Under the pieces are notes generated by a model that was not told where the DNA came from, did not search any database, and saw only the letters and a program-made list of their open reading frames with translations. Shown one piece after another: positions 35,248-44,085 of a stretch of 64,000 nt of DNA. A program made the position numbers and the translations under genes. The stretch lies in contig CATLPG010000001.1 in assembly GCA_950054195.1 (NCBI GenBank), positions 104,441 to 168,440 of the forward strand, given 5' to 3'. The stretch's first letter is position 1. Every line of letters starts with the position of its first letter. Origin of the DNA: an uncultured Saccharospirillaceae bacterium (GTDB taxonomy: Bacteria > Bacteroidota > Bacteroidia > Flavobacteriales_D > CAJJDF01).

Positions 35248-36180
35248 TTATCTATTGTTGTTGTAGATTCTATTTCTTTTAAACCAAGACGATTTGTTAT
35301 CTTGTTTTACGATGTCAAAGGCAACAAAAATTTCGTGAGATCCCCCAGAAGCAACAGTACTTATGCCAGATAAAACATAATCGTAAGAATATCCAACGGT
35401 AAAGTTTTTGATGTATCCACCTGCATTAATTATAAATGCTTCTGCGTTTCGGTAACCTGGACCAATCCAAAACAAATGGTCGTACTCTAAACGAGCATCA
35501 ATTTGTAGCCCTGATGTTCCACCAAATGTTTGTCCATAAATCATGGATGGGTTAAGAATGAATTTTTCTCCCAATTTAAAATCCCCTCCAATAACAAAAT
35601 GTAGTGTTCGGTATAAATTATTTTGACTAGACACACCATTGATAAGATCTGTATTAATTTCAAGTAAATTAGAAACATTTAACCCAGCATAAAACATATC
35701 AGAAGCAGCATAGCCAGAAATACCAAAATTAGGAAAAAACTGACTCCTTAATCCTTGGTAAACTGCTTGGTCTTCTGGAATTTCAGTTACTACATCTTCT
35801 GCATTTATGCTAAATTGTGTTCCGGATAACGATCCTCCCAAGGATATATCAAAACGCTCATTTGCAGAGAAAATATAATTGACTCCCAAATTAACACCTG
35901 TTCGTCTGCTTATTCCCCAGCTGTCATTAAATACTTGAGCTCCTAAACCTATACTTTTTGCTACTCTCCCTTGAAACGTTAAGTTTTGAATGCCTGGTGC
36001 ATTTTTAAATCCAAACCATTGCTTTCTTGCTCCTAAACTCACTCTTAAGTTTGCCTTTGTACCAGCCACCGCTGTATTGTATGCGTAGTCATTATTCATA
36101 TACTGACTACTTTCTATAATCTGTTGGCCAAAAAAACTTAATGGACCTAAACCGATAATTAATAAAATAAAATGTTTCAT
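35248..36180 (-). CDS. PorP/SprF family T9SS outer-membrane protein
   Basis: A 310-residue outer-membrane barrel of the PorP/SprF family. Members work with single type B cargos of the gliding-motility C-terminal domain kind. It has a signal peptide (about 1-19, ending FFGQQ) and the family pattern SQYMNNDYAYNTAVAGTKANLRVSLGARKQW at residues 24-54. VGYSYDYVLSGISTVASGGSHEIFVAFDI near the C terminus is the SprF hallmark. It lies 12 bases downstream of the giant cargo gene and 30 bases before the OmpA-like gene. The tight three-gene order suggests a dedicated export unit for that cargo. Confidence 0.93.
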   Translation of the reverse strand: MKHFILLIIGLGPLSFFGQQIIESSQYMNNDYAYNTAVAGTKANLRVSLGARKQWFGFKNAPGIQNLTFQGRVAKSIGLGAQVFNDSWGISRRTGVNLGVNYIFSANERFDISLGGSLSGTQFSINAEDVVTEIPEDQAVYQGLRSQFFPNFGISGYAASDMFYAGLNVSNLLEINTDLINGVSSQNNLYRTLHFVIGGDFKLGEKFILNPSMIYGQTFGGTSGLQIDARLEYDHLFWIGPGYRNAEAFIINAGGYIKNFTVGYSYDYVLSGISTVASGGSHEIFVAFDIVKQDNKSSWFKRNRIYNNNR

Positions 36181-36191
36181 AGTCCTTGAGT

Positions 36192-39188
36192 TTATCTAAC
36201 AATTGTTACATCGCCTTTGTATATTTCACCATCAGCTTCAATGATATAAAAATATGATCCTGAAGGCATAGGTTTGCCTTTGTAAGTTCCATCCCAACTA
36301 GCAGTTACGCTATTAGAATTAAACACTAATATGCCTGTTTTATCATAAATATTAAGCGTAAAATCATTAACTGTAGACAAATAAATATTCCACGTGTCGT
36401 TTACCCCATCTCCATTTGGAGAGAAGGTATTTACCTGTAATAAATCTTCAATAGAAGAACAGCTTTGACTAACAACTATTGTATCAGAAGTTGATAATAA
36501 GCACCCAGCATCCATATCATGGTAGGTATATGTAATCTCAAACTTTCCATAGCCAGAAACTACTGGATCGAAATCTCCAAACTCTACACCTGTACCCGAG
36601 TAATCTCCTCCTCCAGGAACACCATTAATCAAGCGTATAGGTTGTAATACACCACACAGCGTATCAAAAGGAATCATGGTTACTACTTCTCCTCCCACAA
36701 TAATAGAAATACTTGTACATGCTGATGGCTCACAACTTCCTCCTTCACCTCTTACGTAGTAAACGGTATTGTTTTGAGGAGTAACTGTAATCATATTACC
36801 AGAATCAATTGGAATACCACCACATGATGCCTCATACCATTGCCATTGGTCTCCATTTAACAGTGTTCCACCAGAAACAATTAGTGTTATTTCTTCACCT
36901 CTACATACTGTATCGCTTACTGTATTAATTGATGTTGGTGGTATTGAAGTTGTACCTAAATGAATGGTTCTTCCAACGCAAACTGTAGAATCACATAATG
37001 TTTCTGCACGAACGTAATAAGTTGTTGTTGCAGAAGGATAAACAGTAATTGCTGTATCATTACTTATAAACGTTCCTCCGCATGAGCCACTATACCAGCC
37101 CCAACGAGCAGAATCACCTAAACTACCACCATTTAAGGATAAACGAACAGAATCGCCTAAACAAACAGTGTCCATTGATGATTCAATACTTAATGGTAAG
37201 GTAGATGAGCTTAATTTATTGATGATAACTGTATCTCTCGTATCTGGACAACAAGTTCCAAAGCTAATAGTCCAAACTAATGTATTAACACCATCAGTCA
37301 ATGTTACTTGACTGTTCGCACTGTTGGGGTTATTAATGACTACACCAGCAGTTGGAGAAGTCCATGTTCCTGTTCCATTGCTTGGTGTGTTTCCGTAAAG
37401 ATTAATGTTTGAACAAACAATCGTATCATTTCCAGCATTTGCTATATCTGGCGATTGATTAGATACAAACACAAACCCTCGGTATTGATGTATACCGTAA
37501 TCAATATCTTTTCTACCAGCTTGCGTGTAGAAAGTCTGTACGTTTTGCCCTGTTGTTGTTGCTGGAACGGCATTTGATCCAAAGTCCCAAGCATCGCTAC
37601 TTGGAGCGTTTAATAAACGTGTTTCGCCAGCACAAAAGCTTTCATTTACTGATATAATTGGTTGGTTCGTTAAATCAAACCCAATATCTTGAACAGTAAG
37701 AGCGTTACCTATTAATTTAAAATTTTGTGATTCGCCATCTGCGCCAGAACCACCGTTTCCTCCTTGACCACCGTTTCCTCCTTGGCCACCATCACCACCG
37801 CAACCAACTTCATTGTTTGTTGCTTGTCCGCCAGCCCCACCAATACCGCCAGTTCCTCCAGCTCCTCCAGCTCCTCCAGCTCCACCTGAACCTTCATTAC
37901 CAGCTTGAAGCTGTGATTGAATTATTTCTCCATTTAAACCATTATTAAAAAAATAGACCGCATAGCTACTTCCTCCTCCATATCCACCAGTTCCTCCAGT
38001 TCCACCTTGGCCTCCGCCACCTCCGCCTCCGCCACCGGAGCCAGATCCATCAATACAAGAAACACCGCCTTCTCCAGCGCCACCGCCACCACCTTGACCA
38101 CCAGCACCTCCTTGTCCGTTAGTTCCAGCACTTGCCTGTGCGCCTGCATTCCAAAAAGCTAATGCATTTCCCGATGCTCCATCAGTTCCAGTACATCCCA
38201 TCGATCCATTTTGACCATCTTGCCCATCTTTTCCAGATAAAACAGTGTCACAGCTTCCAACAGCATCATCGTTACAACCGCTTTCAACACCAGCTTGACC
38301 TTGCCCAGTAGTAGCGGTAATATTTAAAATATTAATACATGTCGCATCATTTTGTACACCTCCACCGTTTCCTCCGACTCCTCCATTAAAGTCTTCTCTA
38401 CCGCCTCCGGCTCCGCCACCTCCAGCTCCACCATCTCGAAAGGTTGAACCAGCTGTTCCATCACCTCCATCTCCACCTACAGATGCATTACCTAGCCCTG
38501 CAGTACCAGCTGCACTTCCAGACCCACCTCCAAGACCACCAATACCACCATTTACAATGGCTACATCATTGTTTGGTTCGCCATCTGTACCTGCAATACC
38601 CGGTTGACCTACAGCACCAACCGTACCTGTTGATCCATTTGCTCCTGCTGAGGCATCTCCTGTTGTTATTTTACATCTAACTATTTTATAGTCTGAGCAA
38701 TTGTTACAGTAAACACCATAAAGTGAAATACCATACGTTCCTGCAGCTGGTGCATCTTGAACTTCAATGCTCAAATCTTGTAGCCTAAATCCTCTTGCTC
38801 CGTTAAGTTCAAAAGCTGATATCCTTGCTGTTGGAGAAGTAAAATCTCTAACATTATTTGAATTTCTGTAAATAGTAGTAATATCTGCCTGACTAGTTTT
38901 TATCCAGTTATTAGTTGCATCATAACCACCTTCAATAGTTACAAAATCTGGCAAGCTTCCTATAGCGTTATCAAGCGTATATGTACCCACACTTAATTTT
39001 ATTACATCACCTGCTTGAGCCAAATTGTTTATTGCATTATCAAGTGATGTTGGGTCGGCTTTAGTTCCTAAATCTGCAGTTGGTATTGCAAATGGTGTTG
39101 GTATTACATAAATAATGTTGCATTGTGCAACTAGCTGAGAAGCTGTTATCGTAAGGATAAAAAATGTTAAATATAATGCTCTAATCAT
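36192..39188 (-). CDS. Giant glycine-rich surface protein with type B T9SS C-terminal domain
   Basis: A 998-residue exported protein. The signal peptide is about residues 1-22 (ending QLVAQ). Residues about 25-170 look like the start of a right-handed parallel beta-helix (DVIKLSVGTYTLDNAIGSLPDFVTIEGGYDA). About residues 176-485 form a strongly glycine-rich low-complexity block, with strings such as GGQGGNGGQGG, that recalls PE_PGRS or silk-type repeats. Two SANT-type Ig-like repeats (about 660-830, STMDTVCLGD and VSDTVCRGEEIT) and the CHU_C tail (NTFSPNGDGVNDTWN to the end) follow. The Gly block raises local GC content well above the genome and creates long spurious open frames on both strands. 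It is the cargo of the adjacent PorP/SprF-like gene. Confidence 0.86.
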   Translation of the reverse strand: MIRALYLTFFILTITASQLVAQCNIIYVIPTPFAIPTADLGTKADPTSLDNAINNLAQAGDVIKLSVGTYTLDNAIGSLPDFVTIEGGYDATNNWIKTSQADITTIYRNSNNVRDFTSPTARISAFELNGARGFRLQDLSIEVQDAPAAGTYGISLYGVYCNNCSDYKIVRCKITTGDASAGANGSTGTVGAVGQPGIAGTDGEPNNDVAIVNGGIGGLGGGSGSAAGTAGLGNASVGGDGGDGTAGSTFRDGGAGGGGAGGGREDFNGGVGGNGGGVQNDATCINILNITATTGQGQAGVESGCNDDAVGSCDTVLSGKDGQDGQNGSMGCTGTDGASGNALAFWNAGAQASAGTNGQGGAGGQGGGGGAGEGGVSCIDGSGSGGGGGGGGGQGGTGGTGGYGGGSSYAVYFFNNGLNGEIIQSQLQAGNEGSGGAGGAGGAGGTGGIGGAGGQATNNEVGCGGDGGQGGNGGQGGNGGSGADGESQNFKLIGNALTVQDIGFDLTNQPIISVNESFCAGETRLLNAPSSDAWDFGSNAVPATTTGQNVQTFYTQAGRKDIDYGIHQYRGFVFVSNQSPDIANAGNDTIVCSNINLYGNTPSNGTGTWTSPTAGVVINNPNSANSQVTLTDGVNTLVWTISFGTCCPDTRDTVIINKLSSSTLPLSIESSMDTVCLGDSVRLSLNGGSLGDSARWGWYSGSCGGTFISNDTAITVYPSATTTYYVRAETLCDSTVCVGRTIHLGTTSIPPTSINTVSDTVCRGEEITLIVSGGTLLNGDQWQWYEASCGGIPIDSGNMITVTPQNNTVYYVRGEGGSCEPSACTSISIIVGGEVVTMIPFDTLCGVLQPIRLINGVPGGGDYSGTGVEFGDFDPVVSGYGKFEITYTYHDMDAGCLLSTSDTIVVSQSCSSIEDLLQVNTFSPNGDGVNDTWNIYLSTVNDFTLNIYDKTGILVFNSNSVTASWDGTYKGKPMPSGSYFYIIEADGEIYKGDVTIVR

Positions 39189-39257
39189 TCTAAAAAATTA
39201 ACTACGAGGTGGATTATACGTGTATTAAGATGCACAAGTTACAAAAGTTATCACGAT

Positions 39258-39288
39258 TTTGTTTTTAATAACCTCACAATTATCTTAC
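39258..39288 (+). promoter_or_regulatory. Candidate promoter for pruA
   Basis: TTTG at 39258-39261 is followed after 19 bases by TATCTTAC at 39281-39288. The -33 element is perfect and the -7 element departs from TAnnTTTG at its last two bases. Transcription would begin near 39293, about 40 bases before the ATG. Confidence 0.4.
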
Positions 39289-39331
39289 ATTAAACATATA
39301 ATTTTAATTAAACAATAAAAAAACATCAATC

Positions 39332-40957
39332 ATGTCAAAAGGTTTTTATAACGTTCCGTTCTATGATAATGAACCTGTTTTAAGCTACACACCTGGTAGT
39401 GCAGAAAAAGAAGAACTTATTGCTACTTACAATAAGTTATACAAGCAAACCATTGAAGTACCTATGTATATCAATGGTAAAGAAGTAACTACTGATAATA
39501 AAAAGCCACTTAGCCCTCCACATGATCATAAACATGTAGTTGGTCATTATAATTTAGGAACAAAGGAGCATGTAAAACAAGCTATTGACAGTGCTTTAGA
39601 AGCTAGAGAGAAATGGGCAAACCTACCTTGGGAACAACGAATTTCTATTTTTTTAAAGGCTGCCGATTTATTAGCTGGACCCTACAGAGCTAAAATGAAT
39701 GCTGCAACAATGATGGCACAGTCAAAAAACTGTTACCAAGCTGAAATTGACTCGGCTTGTGAGCTTATTGATTTTTTAAGGTTTAACGCTATCTATACTC
39801 AGCAGATTTACCAAGAGCAGCCAGAATCAAGTACTGGTGTTTGGAATAGACTAGAGTACAGACCCCTTGAAGGTTTTGTTTTTGCAATTACTCCTTTCAA
39901 CTTTACCGCAATTGCAGGAAACCTGTGTGCTGCTCCTGCTATGTTAGGAAATGTTGTTGTTTGGAAACCAGCAGATAGCCAAATATATTCTGCAAATGTA
40001 ATTATGGAGTTGTTTAAAGAAGCTGGTTTACCTGATGGGGTAATTAACATGGTTACTGTTGATGGTCCTGACGCTGGAGAGGTTGTTTTTAATCACCCTG
40101 ATTTTGCTGGCTTACACTTTACAGGTTCCACAAAAGTATTTAAGCATTTATGGAAAGAGATTGGTTTAAATCTTGATACCTATAGAACTTATCCAAGAAT
40201 TGTTGGAGAAACCGGTGGAAAAGATTTCATTTTTGCTCATGAGAATGTTAATACTAAAGAAGTAGCTACAGCTATTTCAAGAGGAGCGTTTGAATTTCAA
40301 GGACAAAAATGTTCTGCTGCTTCAAGAGTTTATTTACCAAACACTATTAGTGGTGAAATTATTGATCATGTAATTGAAGATGTGAAATCTTTTAAAATGG
40401 GATCACCTGTTGATTTTGAAAACTTTATTACTGCGGTTATTGATGAAAACGCTTTCGATAAAATCGCTGGTTATATTGATTATATCAAAGAGCAAGATGA
40501 TGCTAAAATTGTAGTTGGTGGTAATTACGATAAATCAAAAGGTTATTTCATTGAACCAACAGTTGTTGTAACATCAAACCCCAAGTTTAGAACCATGGTC
40601 GAAGAAATTTTTGGCCCTGTTGTTACTATTTTTGAATATGATCCAAAAGATTTTGAAAAAACGTTAGAGTTGGTTGATCAAACATCCGAGTATGCATTAA
40701 CTGGTGCCATTTTTTCTAAAGACAGGTATGTGTTAAACCATATGATGAAAAAGTTAGAAAATGCTGCTGGTAATTTCTACCTCAACGATAAACCAACTGG
40801 AGCAGTGGTAGGTCAACAACCTTTTGGTGGTGCTAGAGGGTCTGGGACAAACGATAAAGCTGGATCTTACTTGAACCTTTTACGTTGGGTATCGCCTCGT
40901 ACAATTAAAGAAACTTTTGTTCCGTCTACGGATTACAGATATCCATTTTTAGGCTAA
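39332..40957 (+). CDS. pruA: L-glutamate gamma-semialdehyde dehydrogenase
   Basis: PruA (1-pyrroline-5-carboxylate dehydrogenase) oxidises glutamate semialdehyde to glutamate with NAD, the second step of proline catabolism. The 541-residue length and the start FYNVPFYDNEPVLSYTPGSAE fit the monofunctional Bacteroidota/eukaryote-like type. Key features are FAITPFNFTAIAGN near residue 185, the HFTGSTKVF and VGETGGKDF blocks, and the nucleophile Cys327 in FQGQKCSAASR. No proline dehydrogenase gene is adjacent. The gene has a strong intrinsic terminator of its own, so it is probably a single-gene transcript. Confidence 0.96.
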   Translation: MSKGFYNVPFYDNEPVLSYTPGSAEKEELIATYNKLYKQTIEVPMYINGKEVTTDNKKPLSPPHDHKHVVGHYNLGTKEHVKQAIDSALEAREKWANLPWEQRISIFLKAADLLAGPYRAKMNAATMMAQSKNCYQAEIDSACELIDFLRFNAIYTQQIYQEQPESSTGVWNRLEYRPLEGFVFAITPFNFTAIAGNLCAAPAMLGNVVVWKPADSQIYSANVIMELFKEAGLPDGVINMVTVDGPDAGEVVFNHPDFAGLHFTGSTKVFKHLWKEIGLNLDTYRTYPRIVGETGGKDFIFAHENVNTKEVATAISRGAFEFQGQKCSAASRVYLPNTISGEIIDHVIEDVKSFKMGSPVDFENFITAVIDENAFDKIAGYIDYIKEQDDAKIVVGGNYDKSKGYFIEPTVVVTSNPKFRTMVEEIFGPVVTIFEYDPKDFEKTLELVDQTSEYALTGAIFSKDRYVLNHMMKKLENAAGNFYLNDKPTGAVVGQQPFGGARGSGTNDKAGSYLNLLRWVSPRTIKETFVPSTDYRYPFLG

Positions 40958-40991
40958 AACAATATTCCCTTTGGGAATTAAATATTCTTTT

Positions 40992-41021
40992 AAACAAGCC
41001 TCCCAGTTGAGGCTTGTTTTG
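40992..41021 (+). terminator. Rho-independent terminator after pruA
   Basis: AAACAAGCCTC (40992-41002) and GAGGCTTGTTT (41009-41019) form a perfect 11-base stem with a 6-base loop, followed by further T. It lies about 35 bases after the pruA stop and before the adenosyltransferase gene. Confidence 0.85.
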
Positions 41022-41050
41022 TATATTAATGTTTAGAACTCACATAACAT

Positions 41051-41596
41051 ATGAAAATTTACACCAAAACTGGAGATAAAGGATCTACCTCACTATTAAG
41101 TGGGAAACGCGTACCAAAGTATAATGAAAGAATTAATGCATACGGTACGGTAGATGAACTAAACAGCCATATAGGGTTACTTAGAAGTTATGATATACCT
41201 AAAGAAAGTAAGCACTTTTTAATTAGTATACAAAACCTGTTATTTACCATAGGATCCAACCTAGCTGATGATTCTGAAAACAATAAGTTCAACTTACCTC
41301 AAATCACTAATGAGCACATCGTAAAAATTGAAGAAGAAATTGATCGACTAGATCAAGAACTTACTCCTTTATCATCCTTTATTCTTCCTGGTGGACACCT
41401 TGCGGTAGCACAAAGCCATATTTGCAGAACGGTTTGTAGAAGAACAGAAAGGGAGATAGTTACATTATCTGAATCTGTGAGTGTTGATTTGCTTATTATT
41501 CAGTTTTTAAATCGCTTATCAGACTACTTTTTTACACTTTCAAGAAGTTTAAGCAATCATTTTAATATAGAGCAAACCCCTTGGGTGCATGAGTAA
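41051..41596 (+). CDS. Cob(I)yrinic acid a,c-diamide adenosyltransferase, PduO type
   Basis: ATP:cob(I)alamin adenosyltransferase makes adenosylcobalamin, the cofactor of methylmalonyl-CoA mutase and similar enzymes. The 181-residue protein has the PduO motifs TKTGDKGSTSLLSGKRVPK at the N terminus (ATP-binding loop), a VDELNSHIGLL segment, and RTVCRRTEREIV with the conserved Arg residues near 125. The length is usual. It starts 93 bases after pruA, past a terminator, and its stop overlaps the next start (TAATG). The downstream gene is an unrelated envelope protein, so the pairing is positional. Confidence 0.92.
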   Translation: MKIYTKTGDKGSTSLLSGKRVPKYNERINAYGTVDELNSHIGLLRSYDIPKESKHFLISIQNLLFTIGSNLADDSENNKFNLPQITNEHIVKIEEEIDRLDQELTPLSSFILPGGHLAVAQSHICRTVCRRTEREIVTLSESVSVDLLIIQFLNRLSDYFFTLSRSLSNHFNIEQTPWVHE

Positions 41597-44085
41597 TGCT
41601 AAGGTATTTAGTTACTATATTATGTTTTTTTAGTCTGGTAAAAGGCTATTGTCAATCAATATCTGGTTTTATTTTTGACGAAAACAACACACCTATACCC
41701 TATGCAAACATTTATATAAAAAACCTTCAAAAAGGAACATCATCAGATGCAGAAGGGAAATACTTTTACCAATTTACAGAACAAAATATTTATGACATTG
41801 TTGTAACAGCTGTTGGTTTTGAAACGCAAGAGTTTAAAGTAATTATTGACGATAACCAAACAGAGGTTAAAAATGTTTGGCTAAAACAAGATGTAAAAGT
41901 TTTAAACGAAGTTCTTATTAAAGAAAAAAAGCGTGACCCTGCTTACGAAATAATAAACAATGCCATTAAAAACAGAGAAAAATGGGATAGCCAAATTGAA
42001 AAAAGTTCCTGCAATGTTTATATAAAAGCCAAAGAAGTTATTAGTGAAAGAGAAAAAAAGCGGAGAGAAAAAATAGCTCAACAAAAAAAAATTGCCGAGC
42101 AAAACAAAGAGGAGAATTTAGATGTTTTTGATAATTCAAAAAAAGAAAATGAGATTCCTCAAAACTCTAACATGACCGAAATAGAAATGGTTAGGTATTA
42201 CCAATACCCTAACAAAGTAAAAGAGGTTAGAAACGCTGTAAAAAAATACGGAAGCTCTTATGGGTTGTTTTTTACCAATACCATCGAAAACGAGTTTAAT
42301 TTTTATGATGGTTTAATGAGCTTGCCTAAGCTTAACGAAGTGCCTCTAGTTTCTCCATTAAATAGTATCTCTTTTATCACCTACAAGTTTGAGCTAGAAG
42401 AAACCTCGTTTATAAATGGTAAAATGTTATTTAAAATTAAAATGACTCCTAGAAAAAGAGGTAACTCAACCTTTAGAGGTTATTTGTGGATTATGGATGA
42501 AACGTTTCATATTCATAAAGTTGATTTTACTTTAAAAAATGACGGGTTACTTATTTATGATGAGTTTAATGTTCAACAAGAGTATCAGTTCATTAGTGAT
42601 AGTACACTTGTAAAAAAGAAACAAGTATTTACTTACTCTTCCAAAAACAGAAAGCAAAACTTTAATGGATCAACCGTTGTAGAATATTCTAACTACAATT
42701 TAAACCCTAATATACCCAAACGTTTTTTTAGTAATGAGGTTGGTGTTACAACAAAGGAAGCTTACAAAAGAGACTCTTCGTATTGGGATAAAATTAGACC
42801 AGAGCCGCTAACAAAAGAAGAGCAACGCTACCAAAAAGTTAAAGATAGCCTGTATGAAGTAACACATTCGGGCCCTTATCTAGATTCATTAGATTCTGTT
42901 TTTAACAGAATTACATTTTTAGATGTTGTTTGGGACGGATTTCGATTTACGAACCGAAAAAAGAAAACATATTGGGGAGTTAGCTCGTTGGCTGCTTTAA
43001 TTGATCCTTTTGAGGTTGGAGGTATTCGCTTAGGACCTTACCTGTGGTATTTTAAAAAGTTTGAAAACGAGCAAACGTTTAGAGCCAGCGGACAGTTTAA
43101 CATGGGGGTTTTAAATGCAGACCCTAAAGGTTTTATTGATTTGAGTTATCGTTACGACCCTATTAATAGCGGCTACTTAAATGTGTATGCCGGTAAACAG
43201 TTTGATTTGGTAGTTATGAATGATGCCATAAGCAACCTACTGGTTAGAAATAACTGGATAGAAAATGACCAACTATCTCTTGGACATTCTAGAGAGTATG
43301 TTAATGGCTTTTTTATTGGAACAGCAGTTAATTTTTCGAACCGGCAGTCAATTGAAGACTATAATTTTGTTCCACTGTACGATAGCTTGTTTGGGGACAA
43401 TTCTGTTGAACCCTTTACCGATTATCAAGCAACTACTATTGACGTTGAATTTTCCTATACTCCTTTTCAAAAATACATGCGAGAACCCAATAGAAAAATC
43501 ATTCTAGGAAGTAGGTGGCCTACATTTAGTGTGTTATACAAAAAAGGTATTCCCGAACTTTTTGGAAGTGATATAAACTTTGATTTTGTGGAAGGTGAAA
43601 TTAAACAAACGTTTCAAGTAGGTACTTTGGGAACTTCTTCTTACAAGTTATCTGGTGGGCAATTCATCAATACAGCTGATTTGAGGTATGTAGATTATAA
43701 AATATTCCCTAGAGGCGATAAGTGGTTTTTTGCTTCTTTAATGCAGTCTATGCAAATCCAAGATACATCCCTTAATGTAACCGATAGTTACTTAAAAGCA
43801 CATTTTACTCACCACTTTAATGGATCAGTTATCAATTTTCTTCCTTTAATTAAACGTTTAGGGATACATAGTGTTGTTGGAACAAGTGCTTTATATATAA
43901 AAGAATCTAATTATCGTTATTTTGAATGGTTTGCTGGTATTGAGCGCACTTTTAAAATAGATAGAAGAAGGTTAAGGCTTGGGGTTTATGGTGTGGATGC
44001 TGTCTCTAACTACTCCAGCATTCAACCCAGAATAAAGTTTGCCATTAACTTTTACAGTATACGGGATAATAGCTGGGGATATTAA
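41596..44085 (+). CDS. DUF5686 / carboxypeptidase regulatory-like outer-membrane protein
   Basis: An 829-residue outer-membrane protein. A signal peptide (about 1-20, ending GYCQ) leads to a carboxypeptidase regulatory-like domain (about 20-98) with SGFIFDENNTPIPYANIYIKNLQKGTSSDAEGKYFYQF. Then comes the DUF5686 region with DPAYEIINNAIKNREKW and a basic coiled-coil-like stretch (about 140-180), and a C-terminal barrel-like half (about 450-829). Such proteins occur in multiple copies in Bacteroidota; their cargo is not known. The stop overlaps the ispG stop in a TTAA. Confidence 0.85.
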   Translation: MLRYLVTILCFFSLVKGYCQSISGFIFDENNTPIPYANIYIKNLQKGTSSDAEGKYFYQFTEQNIYDIVVTAVGFETQEFKVIIDDNQTEVKNVWLKQDVKVLNEVLIKEKKRDPAYEIINNAIKNREKWDSQIEKSSCNVYIKAKEVISEREKKRREKIAQQKKIAEQNKEENLDVFDNSKKENEIPQNSNMTEIEMVRYYQYPNKVKEVRNAVKKYGSSYGLFFTNTIENEFNFYDGLMSLPKLNEVPLVSPLNSISFITYKFELEETSFINGKMLFKIKMTPRKRGNSTFRGYLWIMDETFHIHKVDFTLKNDGLLIYDEFNVQQEYQFISDSTLVKKKQVFTYSSKNRKQNFNGSTVVEYSNYNLNPNIPKRFFSNEVGVTTKEAYKRDSSYWDKIRPEPLTKEEQRYQKVKDSLYEVTHSGPYLDSLDSVFNRITFLDVVWDGFRFTNRKKKTYWGVSSLAALIDPFEVGGIRLGPYLWYFKKFENEQTFRASGQFNMGVLNADPKGFIDLSYRYDPINSGYLNVYAGKQFDLVVMNDAISNLLVRNNWIENDQLSLGHSREYVNGFFIGTAVNFSNRQSIEDYNFVPLYDSLFGDNSVEPFTDYQATTIDVEFSYTPFQKYMREPNRKIILGSRWPTFSVLYKKGIPELFGSDINFDFVEGEIKQTFQVGTLGTSSYKLSGGQFINTADLRYVDYKIFPRGDKWFFASLMQSMQIQDTSLNVTDSYLKAHFTHHFNGSVINFLPLIKRLGIHSVVGTSALYIKESNYRYFEWFAGIERTFKIDRRRLRLGVYGVDAVSNYSSIQPRIKFAINFYSIRDNSWGY

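Noticed and set aside
37735..38660. Repetitive DNA that might be taken for a CRISPR array
   Set aside because: The repeats are imperfect, follow codon phase and sit inside one protein; no regular repeat-spacer unit or cas gene is present.
37712..38680. Several long open frames on both strands inside the glycine-rich region
   Set aside because: They are by-products of the GGN codon pattern. Translations are low-complexity Leu/Glu/Val/Lys or His/Leu/Gln strings without domains, and the main frame has signal peptide, repeats and CHU_C tail.
41902..42102. Phe-rich minus-strand frame inside the DUF5686 gene
   Set aside because: It is the shadow of a Lys/Glu-rich coiled segment in the main frame.
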